Of a stretch of DNA of 29,204 nucleotides, positions 8,254 through 15,816 are shown piece by piece; position 1 is the first letter of the stretch; the number at the start of each line of letters is the position of its first letter. The DNA is from CAJXZP01 sp041563475. GTDB taxonomy: Bacteria; Bacteroidota; Bacteroidia; Flavobacteriales_G; Salibacteraceae. The position numbers were made by a program, and so were the translations under genes. The notes under the pieces are model-generated. The model was not told where the DNA came from and did no database searches. It was given only the letters and a program-made list of their open reading frames with translations. The stretch covers positions 1 to 29,204 of the forward strand of contig JBFFMY010000035.1 in assembly GCA_041563475.1 (NCBI GenBank), read 5' to 3'.

Positions 8254-9282
8254 TTAAAATAAGCCTTTTAGGGTGTTTATTAGCGTATGAATCATTTGCT
8301 CCGATAAATCGAAATGCGTTACAAATCGCACCTTGTTATTTCCCATACTGGAAGCAAGAATTCCATTTTCAGCTAACTTGTCGATAACGGCAGTATCTGA
8401 AACACCATTTACAGGTTCAAAAATCACAATATTGGTATGTACAAGAACAATGCTTTTTACCCAAGCTAATTTACTCAATACCAACTCTATTTCTTTTGCT
8501 CGCTGATGGTCAACAGCCAAACGATCCACATTATGATCTAAGGCATAAATGGCCGCAGCGGCCAAAGAACCCGCTTGACGCATGCCCCCACCAAATGCCT
8601 TACGATACCTTTTGGCTAGATGGATATGTTGTTTTGAACCCAAGAGCACAGAACCTACGGGCGCACCTAATCCCTTGGACAAACAAATAGAAATGGTATC
8701 AAATAACTCTCCGTATTGTTTAGGGTTTTCTCCATTCGCGACCAAGGCATTAAAAAGTCTTGCGCCATCCAAATGGAAAGCCAATTTATGATCTACACAA
8801 ACGTTTTTAATTTTTCTTATTTCGGCTATATCCCAAGTGGTTCCACCGCCCTTATTACACGTGTTTTCAAGAGAAACTAAACGTGAAATAGGCTTATGAA
8901 TATCGTCAGGGTATATATGATCAATAACGTCTTGGGCGGTAAATTGACCTGTTTCACTATGAATTAAGCTGGTTGAACAGCCCGAGTTCATTCCAATTCC
9001 TCCGCCTTCATATTGGTAAATATGCGAATAATAATCGCAAATAACATCCTCTCCTGGTTTTGTATGGAGTTTAATGGCAATTTGGTTTGACATTGTTCCA
9101 GAGGGCACAAACAAGGCAGCTTCCATTCCAAAAAGGGTAGCCATTTTTTGTTCCAAAGAATTAATGGTGGGATCTTCTCCAAAAACATCATCACCTACAG
9201 GGGCATCGTTCATGGCCAACTTCATTTCTAAAGAAGGCTTTGTTACGGTATCACTGCGTAAATCTATTTTTTCAGTAATCAT
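8254..9282 (-). CDS. ltaE: Low-specificity L-threonine aldolase
   Basis: 342 residues, the usual family length. It is a PLP enzyme of fold type I that splits L-threonine or allo-threonine to glycine and acetaldehyde. The N-terminus has IDLRSDTVTKPS. SHIYQYEGGG (His87) stacks on the cofactor, HLDGARL (170-176) holds the cofactor-binding Asp and Arg, and SKGLGAPVGS contains the Schiff-base Lys203. The ATG at 9282 is preceded by a TAnnTTCG-type box. The gene leads the downstream secreted-protein gene by 21 nt, so the two are probably co-transcribed, although no functional link between them is evident. Confidence 0.95.
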   Translation of the reverse strand: MITEKIDLRSDTVTKPSLEMKLAMNDAPVGDDVFGEDPTINSLEQKMATLFGMEAALFVPSGTMSNQIAIKLHTKPGEDVICDYYSHIYQYEGGGIGMNSGCSTSLIHSETGQFTAQDVIDHIYPDDIHKPISRLVSLENTCNKGGGTTWDIAEIRKIKNVCVDHKLAFHLDGARLFNALVANGENPKQYGELFDTISICLSKGLGAPVGSVLLGSKQHIHLAKRYRKAFGGGMRQAGSLAAAAIYALDHNVDRLAVDHQRAKEIELVLSKLAWVKSIVLVHTNIVIFEPVNGVSDTAVIDKLAENGILASSMGNNKVRFVTHFDLSEQMIHTLINTLKGLF

Positions 9283-9302
9283 TTTTTCATTTATTGGGAA
9301 AA

Positions 9303-9310
9303 CGAAATTA
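9303..9310 (-). promoter_or_regulatory. Possible -7 box of ltaE
   Basis: TAATTTCG on the minus strand, one base off TAnnTTTG, 20 nt upstream of the ATG. The same eight bases precede the SpmA-SpmB gene. The -33 region (ATTT at 19-nt spacing) is weak. Confidence 0.35.
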
Positions 9311-9450
9311 ACATAAATTCCACGGAGATAAATTTAATTTTCGTAGCGAATTCAATCGTTTTATTTAGCGCTGATTTACAGAAATTTACGTAGGTCGAGA
9401 TGTTATTTTTAATTACTGCAATTTATAATTATCAATCCGTATTTAAAACA

Positions 9451-9458
9451 TACTTTTG
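9451..9458 (+). promoter_or_regulatory. -7 box of typA
   Basis: TACTTTTG matches TAnnTTTG and ends 18 nt before the start codon. No clear -33 TTTG is present at the expected distance. Confidence 0.5.
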
Positions 9459-9476
9459 CCGCTCAAAATTTAGCGC

Positions 9477-11237
9477 ATGCAATCTATAAGAAACATAGCA
9501 ATTATAGCTCACGTTGACCACGGTAAAACTACGTTGATGGATAAAATTATCCATGAATGCCATGCCATGGGCGACCATAAGGAAACAGGAGATTTGATTC
9601 TTGATAACAATGATTTGGAACGTGAACGTGGAATTACCATTGTTTCTAAAAATGTTTCGGTGAATTATCATGATGTAAAAATCAATTTGATTGACACTCC
9701 TGGTCACGCGGATTTTGGTGGTGAAGTAGAACGTGTTTTGAAAATGGCCGATGGAGTTTTACTTTTAGTAGATGCTTTTGAAGGCGCCATGCCTCAAACA
9801 CGTTTTGTTTTAAGTAAAGCCCTTGAATTAGGATTGAAACCAATTGTGGTGGTGAACAAAGTAGATAAGGAAAACTGTACGCCTGACGTAGTTCATGAGC
9901 AAGTTTTCGATTTAATGTTCAACTTAGATGCCACAGAAGATCAATTAGATTTTGCTACGTTGTACGGTTCATCTAAAATGGGGTGGATGAGTACTGATTA
10001 TAAAAATGTTACGGATAATATTCGTCCATTATTGGATACTATTTTAGAAGTAATTCCAGAATCACCTTACCGTGAAGGAACTCCTCAAATGCAAATTACA
10101 TCTTTAGATTTCTCAGCATTTGTTGGCCGTATTGCCATTGGTAGAGTTTTTAGAGGAGATCTAGAAGAAGGAAAAGATTACATGTTATGTAAGCGTGATG
10201 GCACAAAAAAGAAAGTAAGAATTAAGGAATTATATGAATTTGTTGGTTTAGGAAGAGCTAGAATTTCTAAAGCCCGTTCAGGTGATATTTGCGCTGTAGT
10301 TGGAGTAGAAGGTTTTGAAATTGGGGATACTATTGCCGATTTGAATGAGCCAGAAGAAATGAAGCGTATTTCAATTGATGAGCCAACCATGAGTATGTTG
10401 TTTACCATTAATAACTCACCATTTTTTGGTAAGGAAGGTAAATTTGTTACTTCTCGTCATTTACGTGAACGTTTATATAAAGAAACGGAAAAGAACTTGG
10501 CGCTTAGAGTTGAGGATACGGATACCGAGGATAAATTTAATGTTTTCGGAAGGGGAGTACTTCACTTGTCGGTTTTAATTGAAACCATGCGTAGAGAAGG
10601 GTATGAGTTACAAGTGGGGAAACCTCAAGTTATTATCAAAGAAATTGATGGAATAAAATGCGAACCATATGAAATTATGGTTATTGATGTTCCAGAAGAA
10701 TTTGCAAGTAAAGCGATTAACTTGGTTACCCAACGTAAAGGTGATTTAATGATTATGGAACCGAAGGGTGACCTACAACATTTAGAGTTTTATATCCCAG
10801 CACGTGGTATTATTGGATTAAGAAACCAAATGCTTACAGCTACTGCAGGTCAAGCCATTATGACGCATAGATTCAAGGAGTATGCAGCTTTCAAAGGCGA
10901 GATTCCTTCAAGAAATAAAGGAGCCATAATTTCTATTGAACAAGGTCAATCTACTGCGTTTGCACTGAACAGATTACAAGATAGAGGAATTTTCTTTGTA
11001 GAGCCAGGAGATGTGATTTACAAAGGACAAGTGATTGGAGAACATTCAAGAGAGAATGATTTGGAGATAAACTTGGTAAAAGGAAAGCAATTAACAAACA
11101 TGCGTAAGTCAGGTACTGATGACGCGATGAGAATTGCTCCGAAAATCAACTTTTCTTTAGAAGAATCTATGGAGTATATTAAAGATGATGAGTATCTGGA
11201 AATCACCCCAGTAAATTTACGTATGAGAAAAATCTAA
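9477..11237 (+). CDS. typA: Ribosome-associated GTPase TypA/BipA
   Basis: 586 residues, close to the family norm of about 600. It is a translational GTPase that binds the 70S ribosome and assists large-subunit assembly and growth under stress or cold. G1 is AHVDHGKTT (11-19); ERGITI is the switch I motif; DTPGHADFGGEVERVLKMADG is G3 and the following helix (cited in two parts: DTPGHADFGG and EVERVLKMADG); NKVDKE is G4. Beta-barrel and EF-G-like domains follow. The C-terminal domain unique to TypA includes FGRGVLHLSVLIETMRREG and EPGDVIYKGQVIGEHSREND. It is a single-gene unit with its own -7 box upstream and a hairpin terminator downstream. Confidence 0.96.
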   Translation: MQSIRNIAIIAHVDHGKTTLMDKIIHECHAMGDHKETGDLILDNNDLERERGITIVSKNVSVNYHDVKINLIDTPGHADFGGEVERVLKMADGVLLLVDAFEGAMPQTRFVLSKALELGLKPIVVVNKVDKENCTPDVVHEQVFDLMFNLDATEDQLDFATLYGSSKMGWMSTDYKNVTDNIRPLLDTILEVIPESPYREGTPQMQITSLDFSAFVGRIAIGRVFRGDLEEGKDYMLCKRDGTKKKVRIKELYEFVGLGRARISKARSGDICAVVGVEGFEIGDTIADLNEPEEMKRISIDEPTMSMLFTINNSPFFGKEGKFVTSRHLRERLYKETEKNLALRVEDTDTEDKFNVFGRGVLHLSVLIETMRREGYELQVGKPQVIIKEIDGIKCEPYEIMVIDVPEEFASKAINLVTQRKGDLMIMEPKGDLQHLEFYIPARGIIGLRNQMLTATAGQAIMTHRFKEYAAFKGEIPSRNKGAIISIEQGQSTAFALNRLQDRGIFFVEPGDVIYKGQVIGEHSRENDLEINLVKGKQLTNMRKSGTDDAMRIAPKINFSLEESMEYIKDDEYLEITPVNLRMRKI

Positions 11238-11256
11238 TTTTCTTTTAAAAATATAG

Positions 11257-11289
11257 AAAACCGAAGTTCGAAAGTGCTTCGGTTTTTTT
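11257..11289 (+). terminator. Rho-independent terminator after typA
   Basis: AAAACCGAAG (11257-11266), a 10-nt loop TTCGAAAGTG, CTTCGGTTTT (11277-11286), then further Ts. Confidence 0.88.
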
Positions 11290-11370
11290 ATGAAATTACT
11301 TTTTGAAATTTATTCCATTTCCCTAATTACCCTTAAATTCGTTGTTTCGAAAAAATAATAATTTCTTTAG

Positions 11371-11393
11371 GCAACTTTTATTTCTTAAGTTGC
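11371..11393 (+). promoter_or_regulatory. Inverted repeat in front of the sigma-factor operon
   Basis: GCAACTT (11371-11377), 9-nt spacer, AAGTTGC (11387-11393), ending 27 nt before the sigma-factor ATG. It has no T-run of terminator type. It could be an operator or a leader hairpin; a chance repeat is also possible. Confidence 0.35.
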
Positions 11394-11420
11394 ATCATAC
11401 ACACAGAATCATATTGAAGA

Positions 11421-11960
11421 ATGACCGAGGATGAATTGATAAAAGCTTGCTTGAAAAACAATCAACGTGCTCAAAAAGCTTTATTTAATGCTCACTCTTC
11501 AAGGTTAATGGGGGTTTGTTTACGGTATGCGAAAAGTCGTGATGAAGCCCAAGACATGCTTCAAGATGGTTTTATAAAGATCTTTCAAAAATTGGATACC
11601 TATTCGGGTGAAGGTGCTTTTGGCGGTTGGTTACATAGGCTTATGGTGAATACCTGCTTAGATCAAATTCGAAAAAACCAGAAACTTGGATTTAACGTAG
11701 AAATTGAAAAGGTGGAAATCGGGTCGATTGATGCCGAAGATGCGCTTTCAAAAATGCGTACGCAAGAGCTACTTTCATTAATACAACAGTTGCCAGATGG
11801 GTATAAAGTGGTTTTTAATATGTTCGCCATCGAAGGGTACGGACATAAAGAAATTGCGGAAATTTTAGAGATTTCGGAGAATACTTCAAAATCTCAATAT
11901 AGAAAGGCAAAAATTTGGTTACAAAATGCCTTGGAAAAATTAGATAGAATTGCACATTAG
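11421..11960 (+). CDS. ECF-type RNA polymerase sigma factor
   Basis: 179 residues, usual for an ECF sigma factor (regions 2 and 4 only). Region 2 covers about 20-86: CLRYAKSRDEAQDMLQDGFI, then FQKLDTYSGEGAFGGWLHRL with the conserved WL(H/Y)R(L/I) and a following N-x-C-x-D-x-(I)-R-K. Region 4 covers about 115-170, with LPDGYKVVFNMFAIEGYGHKEIA (read as LPDGYKVVF and EGYGHKEIAEIL), then ENTSKSQYRKAK, the recognition helix and GTSKSQ-like turn. It redirects RNA polymerase to a small regulon in response to an envelope signal. Its TAG stop overlaps the GTG start of the next gene (TAGTG), so the two are translationally coupled, as for ECF sigma/anti-sigma pairs. No classical promoter is clear upstream, only a TAAATTCG at 11334; autoregulation is possible. 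Confidence 0.93.
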   Translation: MTEDELIKACLKNNQRAQKALFNAHSSRLMGVCLRYAKSRDEAQDMLQDGFIKIFQKLDTYSGEGAFGGWLHRLMVNTCLDQIRKNQKLGFNVEIEKVEIGSIDAEDALSKMRTQELLSLIQQLPDGYKVVFNMFAIEGYGHKEIAEILEISENTSKSQYRKAKIWLQNALEKLDRIAH

Positions 11961-13075
11961 TGATTGAAAAAGATAACATAAAAGAATTGTTTAGTGATCG
12001 TTTTAGCGATTTCAAAGCAGATGTAGATCCTCAAATTTGGGATAACATTCAGTTGGAAATAAGCAAAACACCTCCAGCGGTTTCTTCTGCTGGAAATTCT
12101 ATATGGTCTAATACTTCCTATTGGATAATTGGAACGGTTGTAACTTCTGTTTTGGCCGTAACTGTATTTACTTGGGAAGGAACCAAAGGTTCTGATAACT
12201 CTAATTCAATTTCTGAAGTTGCATTAACGCAAGAAGCCCCTTCAAAGAAAATAGCAGAGGTACCGGCTACCTCTATTGAATCAGAAGAAAATGCAATAGT
12301 TGGTGAAGCGGATCAAAAAGATCCCGTTGAGGAACAAGGTGAAAATCCCGTAGAACCTAAAATTTCGTCATCCAAAGTTCAAAAATCCACTAATAGCCAA
12401 ACAGTTGAAACTGCTGTAAGTTCGAAAAAAGTCACTTCAAATAGTCATACCAAAACGGTTGAACCAGTACAAGCTAAAAATCCAATAGAGGAAGTTGCCA
12501 CACCAAACAAAATTGATGTAGCTGCACAATCGAGTGTGATTGCCATGCCAATGGCTGGTATTGCTCCGCTTAAAGTGAATTTCAGTACGCTTGCAGACGC
12601 AAAAAACATTAAATGGAATTTCAATGACGGCCAATCTAGTACCGATATGGAACCCGAGCATACGTTTAATGTGGAAGGGATTTATTTTGTGACCATGATA
12701 GCAGAATTACCAAATGGTGAACACATAATGGAAAAGGCTGTAGTGGAAGTAAAACCAAATTTGAATAAGGGTAATCAAGCTAAAATAGCTCCAGCAGAAT
12801 TTGATTCACCTAACTTTTTCTCACCAAATGGGGATGGAGTTAACGATGAATTTGGGATTAAATGTACAGGTGTTGAATCGTTATCATTATCTATTTATTC
12901 CGTAAACGGACATTTGGTTTTTCAAACAGACAACCCAAATGAAAAGTGGAATGGAACGGATTTAAATGGTTCGCCTGTAGTAGATGGCACTTATTTTTAT
13001 TTGATAAACGCCATTGGTATAGACCAAAATATATATGTGCCAAAAGGGTATGTAACGGTACGTAGAAGTAATTAA
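11960..13075 (+). CDS. Single-pass membrane protein: anti-sigma-like N-terminus, PKD domain and CHU_C (gliding/T9SS-type) C-terminal domain
   Basis: 371 residues from a GTG that overlaps the sigma-factor stop by one base. Residues 1-53 are cytosolic and carry the F-x3-F-x6-P-x2-WDNIQ pattern (LFSDRFSDFKADVDPQIWDN) seen in proteins encoded just after Bacteroidota ECF sigma factors. One hydrophobic helix spans 54-71, without a signal-peptidase site. A low-complexity linker rich in E, S, K, P, T and V (72-190) would cross the periplasm. A PKD-like domain covers about 191-265 (IKWNFNDGQSSTDMEPEHTF). Residues 281-369 match the gliding-motility C-terminal domain (FFSPNGDGVNDEF, IYSVNGHLVFQ, WNGTDLNG, VDGTYFYLI, GYVTVRR). 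CHU_C normally ends T9SS-exported proteins; here it is attached to an inner-membrane anchor. The role as sigma regulator or sensor is inferred from context and N-terminal motif. Confidence 0.85.
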   Translation: MIEKDNIKELFSDRFSDFKADVDPQIWDNIQLEISKTPPAVSSAGNSIWSNTSYWIIGTVVTSVLAVTVFTWEGTKGSDNSNSISEVALTQEAPSKKIAEVPATSIESEENAIVGEADQKDPVEEQGENPVEPKISSSKVQKSTNSQTVETAVSSKKVTSNSHTKTVEPVQAKNPIEEVATPNKIDVAAQSSVIAMPMAGIAPLKVNFSTLADAKNIKWNFNDGQSSTDMEPEHTFNVEGIYFVTMIAELPNGEHIMEKAVVEVKPNLNKGNQAKIAPAEFDSPNFFSPNGDGVNDEFGIKCTGVESLSLSIYSVNGHLVFQTDNPNEKWNGTDLNGSPVVDGTYFYLINAIGIDQNIYVPKGYVTVRRSN

Positions 13076-13120
13076 TCTTCTTCAGCCATCTACTAGCCAC
13101 GCTTACCTCAAAAAATTCAA

Positions 13121-13846
13121 TTATTTATTCCAAATTTTCCAGCTTTCTTCCGCTTGCTGGTGCAGCATTTCTAAACCATTCTGAATATTGGCACCTTGCT
13201 TTTCTGCTAGCTCTAAAAACTTTGTTTTTACAGGGTTGTACACCAAATCATAAACGTAATGGTTTTCGGTAAGGAATTCAAATGGAACTTCTGGTACATC
13301 ATTGATGTTAGGCGCCATTCCAACCGGAGTGGTATTGATAAGCAAATTGTATTGTTCAAAGATGCGTTTTGTAAGGCCGTTATAACTTAAATCACCACTT
13401 CGTGTGTTTCTGGATACCACTAAATAAGGAATACTCATAAGTTCCAAGGCCGACTTCACCGCTAAAGAAGCTCCACCTGTGCCGAGCACAATAGCCGCAG
13501 CACGTTTATACCCTAATTGATCTTTTAAGGCTTTTCTAAAACCTAAAACATCCGTATTGAATCCATGCCATTTCCCGTCAATTATCTTTACGGTGTTAAT
13601 TGCACCAACACGTTTGGCTAAAGGATCGATTACATCACATTTGCGTCTCATGGCCTTTTTGTAAGGGAGAGTGATGTTGAACCCGTCTAATTTTTTTGAA
13701 TTTACAAATTCTTCAAGGTTATCTAAATCCTCCAAATCAAATGCCTCATAGGAAGCATCAATATTGCCTTGTTCAAATTTTATTTTAAAATAAGCCGGGG
13801 AGAAGGTATGTGATAATGGATGTCCAATTAGACCGTATCTTTTCAT
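13121..13846 (-). CDS. aroE: Shikimate dehydrogenase
   Basis: 241 residues, slightly shorter than E. coli AroE (272). It catalyses the NADPH-dependent reduction of 3-dehydroshikimate to shikimate in the aromatic amino acid pathway. The N-terminus YGLIGHPLSHTFSP binds shikimate. NITLPYKKA contains the catalytic Lys63, and GFNTDVLGF contains the catalytic Asp99. GTGGAS (122-127) is the nucleotide-binding loop, followed by SRNTRSG at the phosphate-recognition position, as expected for NADPH. INTTPVGM and NGLEMLHQQAEESW near the end are family hallmarks. The gene converges with the sigma-factor operon 45 bp away, where I see no clear terminator. It has its own candidate -7 box in the 98-bp gap after the DUF368 gene. 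Confidence 0.95.
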   Translation of the reverse strand: MKRYGLIGHPLSHTFSPAYFKIKFEQGNIDASYEAFDLEDLDNLEEFVNSKKLDGFNITLPYKKAMRRKCDVIDPLAKRVGAINTVKIIDGKWHGFNTDVLGFRKALKDQLGYKRAAAIVLGTGGASLAVKSALELMSIPYLVVSRNTRSGDLSYNGLTKRIFEQYNLLINTTPVGMAPNINDVPEVPFEFLTENHYVYDLVYNPVKTKFLELAEKQGANIQNGLEMLHQQAEESWKIWNK

Positions 13847-13890
13847 GTGTCAATTTTTTTTGTGGTATGTCACATGGAATTTGCCGAATA

Positions 13891-13898
13891 CAAAAATA
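13891..13898 (-). promoter_or_regulatory. Possible -7 box of aroE
   Basis: TATTTTTG on the minus strand, 44 nt upstream of the aroE ATG, in the gap after the DUF368 gene. No -33 TTTG is seen at the usual distance, so aroE may also be read through from upstream. Confidence 0.35.
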
Positions 13899-13944
13899 TG
13901 TAATACGACTCGTTTCATCTGTAAAACAATATTTGCGAATGCTT

Positions 13945-14958
13945 TTAAGCCTTTTTCGCTGAAATTCTTTCGAGTACAAAAATAATAAGGAATCCGAATA
14001 TAAAGAGTGCTATTGCCGCACCTAATTCAGGACTTTTCTCAGTTATTCCCAATAAAGTGTCGTTTTGGGTGATAATACTGAAATCTGCATTGGGTAAAAC
14101 GTTTTTTTGAACTAACGGAATCACACTTTCCTTCGCTTCACCTTTATGTTTGAAATACACTTCCAGAGTTTCTTTCCATGGCCAAACTTTGTTTAGGGAG
14201 CCAATTAAAAACCCGGTAAGTAATGCTAATGTTTGATTTTCATATTTTTCAAACATCCATTTCAGAATTCTTGAAAAACTTAAAAGACCTACAACTCCTC
14301 CAATAGCAAATATTCCTAATGCCATTCCATTGGTTAAAATTATGGTGAAATCAAAATCTTTTAAACCATCAATAAGCGCACTTACTTTTCCTAAAACTAG
14401 ATGATAAGCCCCGAGTAATAAAAGAATGAAGCTTCCCGATATTCCAGGTAAAATCATCGCAACAAACGCCAATACGCCAGATAAGAATAAAAATAAGTAC
14501 GTATCTGGACCTTGCGCTGGAGAGATTATGGTGATTCCAAATGAAATGAAAGCGCCAATGACTAAAGCTAAGGCATTTCTACTATTCCATTTGGTCACTC
14601 TATTTCCGATTAACCATACAGAAGCGACAATCAAACCGAAGAAAAACGCCCAAACCAAAACAGGTTCATGGTTCAATAAATAGTGAAAAAACTTCGCTAA
14701 GGAAAGAATACTGATGGCTATTCCGGATAGAAGGGCGAGTAAAAATTTGCCGTTAATGGCGTTAAAAGCAGCAACAATCCCATCTTCCTTTAGCGTTTTA
14801 AGAACACCAAAATTGAAGGATGTTAAAGTAGTTATCAATTCCTTGTAAATACCCGCAATCAAGGCTATGGTTCCTCCTGAAACTCCTGGAACAACATCTG
14901 CAGCTCCCATGGCCATCCCCTTTAACGAAATAAGGAGGTAATCTTTAAGTGTTCTCAT
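13945..14958 (-). CDS. DUF368 family membrane protein (polyprenyl-phosphate transporter, PopT-type)
   Basis: 337 residues with about eight to ten hydrophobic segments. The family signature DVVPGVSGGTIALIAGIY lies at 21-38, and a second, related re-entrant motif MILPGISGSFILLLLGAYH lies near 168-186, an internal pseudo-repeat typical of DUF368. Members of this family have been shown in other bacteria to recycle undecaprenyl phosphate across the cytoplasmic membrane for peptidoglycan and envelope polymer synthesis. A hydrophilic segment of ~50 residues precedes the last helix (LGAAIALFIFGFLIIFVLER). The gene follows the TPR/ComA unit after a terminator hairpin and precedes aroE. The transport role here is by family assignment. 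Confidence 0.88.
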   Translation of the reverse strand: MRTLKDYLLISLKGMAMGAADVVPGVSGGTIALIAGIYKELITTLTSFNFGVLKTLKEDGIVAAFNAINGKFLLALLSGIAISILSLAKFFHYLLNHEPVLVWAFFFGLIVASVWLIGNRVTKWNSRNALALVIGAFISFGITIISPAQGPDTYLFLFLSGVLAFVAMILPGISGSFILLLLGAYHLVLGKVSALIDGLKDFDFTIILTNGMALGIFAIGGVVGLLSFSRILKWMFEKYENQTLALLTGFLIGSLNKVWPWKETLEVYFKHKGEAKESVIPLVQKNVLPNADFSIITQNDTLLGITEKSPELGAAIALFIFGFLIIFVLERISAKKA

Positions 14959-14975
14959 TCTGTTGTTTTGGAATA

Positions 14976-15012
14976 TGAAAAAGCCAGTTTCCTATAAAAT
15001 AGGAACTGGCTT
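14976..15012 (-). terminator. Rho-independent terminator after the ComA-like gene
   Basis: On the minus strand AAGCCAGTTCCTAT pairs with ATAGGAAACTGGCTT (one bulged base) around a short A/T loop, followed by five Ts. It ends the TPR/ComA transcript in the 74-nt gap before the DUF368 gene. Confidence 0.82.
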
Positions 15013-15032
15013 ACTATTTTTAAACAAATGGA

Positions 15033-15815
15033 TTATCTCATTTTGTTTGCCATTTCTTCTGGCAAGAAATTGAAGAATGTATCTCCACGTAATCCTAAAC
15101 GTAATGTTTCCAATGGAATAACTTCATGAGGAGCTATGTTACCTAGGTTTACATTGGATCCAAAATGCTCGATAAACCACACTTGTTGTGTTTTTAAAGG
15201 TGCTTCCCAAAGCACGTTATCGTTACCAATTTGCTCCGAAATATGGTTAATCATGTGTTGTTTAGCGTTTCCATGCTCATCAAAGATTCCAATGGTTCCA
15301 CTTTCTCTGGCTTCCGCAATAACTTTCCAAGAACCGGCTTCCAACTCTGTTTTCATTTTCCGAATCCAGTCTTCTTCTGTAAGTAAATCATCATCGGTTT
15401 TTGACCCAACTTCAGATAAAACAGTAACTTGTTTTGCTAATGTTGAAATATAATTAAGCTTTACCTCCTCTGGTATATGAATACACCCATCAGATACTTC
15501 AGCGTAATCTAGTTTTAAGTCGTCTAAAAGCCTACGGTAATCATCAAACATTCCGCGCACAGCAAAGGCTTCGAAAAGTGTTCCCCCAAGGTAACATTTG
15601 ATATTGGCTTCTCTATACATCGCTAATTTAACCCGTAAGTTTTTAGTGATATAGGATGTGCCAAAACCAAATTTTACTAAATCCATTAAATCACCACAGG
15701 ATTCAATAAAGTACTCGGTTTGTCTATTACTTAAGCCCTTATCCATCATCATGGTTAGGCCTTTTTCCCGAGGTTTCAATGACCTTTCAGGAAGGAATGG
15801 TAGTTCAAAATTCAT
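15033..15815 (-). CDS. Phosphosulfolactate synthase family protein (ComA-like)
   Basis: 260 residues, normal for ComA. The archaeal enzyme adds sulfite to phosphoenolpyruvate to make phosphosulfolactate, the first step of coenzyme M synthesis. Family motifs: GLTMMMDKGLSNRQ (19-32), DLVKFGFGTSYI, CYLGGTLFEAF (74-84), YAEVSDGCIHIP (104-115), VLSEVGSK (132-139), EARESGTIGIF (168-178) and WEAPLKTQQVWFI (203-215). These are the TIM-barrel strands that carry the active-site acids and phosphate contacts. It starts one base after the stop of the TPR gene and ends at a terminator, so the two form an operon. No ComB, ComC or ComD gene lies nearby, so the end product in this organism is uncertain; a sulfonate precursor is one possibility. 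Confidence 0.88.
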   Translation of the reverse strand: MNFELPFLPERSLKPREKGLTMMMDKGLSNRQTEYFIESCGDLMDLVKFGFGTSYITKNLRVKLAMYREANIKCYLGGTLFEAFAVRGMFDDYRRLLDDLKLDYAEVSDGCIHIPEEVKLNYISTLAKQVTVLSEVGSKTDDDLLTEEDWIRKMKTELEAGSWKVIAEARESGTIGIFDEHGNAKQHMINHISEQIGNDNVLWEAPLKTQQVWFIEHFGSNVNLGNIAPHEVIPLETLRLGLRGDTFFNFLPEEMANKMR

Positions 15816-15816
15816 A

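Noticed and set aside
13861..13877. TGTG-N6-CACA in the aroE leader, resembling a CRP/FNR half-site pair
   Set aside because: The spacing is two bases shorter than the CRP site and nothing else supports such a regulator here.
15033..15815. Coenzyme M biosynthesis
   Set aside because: Only the ComA-like gene is present; comB, comC and comDE are not in the window and the pathway is not known in this phylum.
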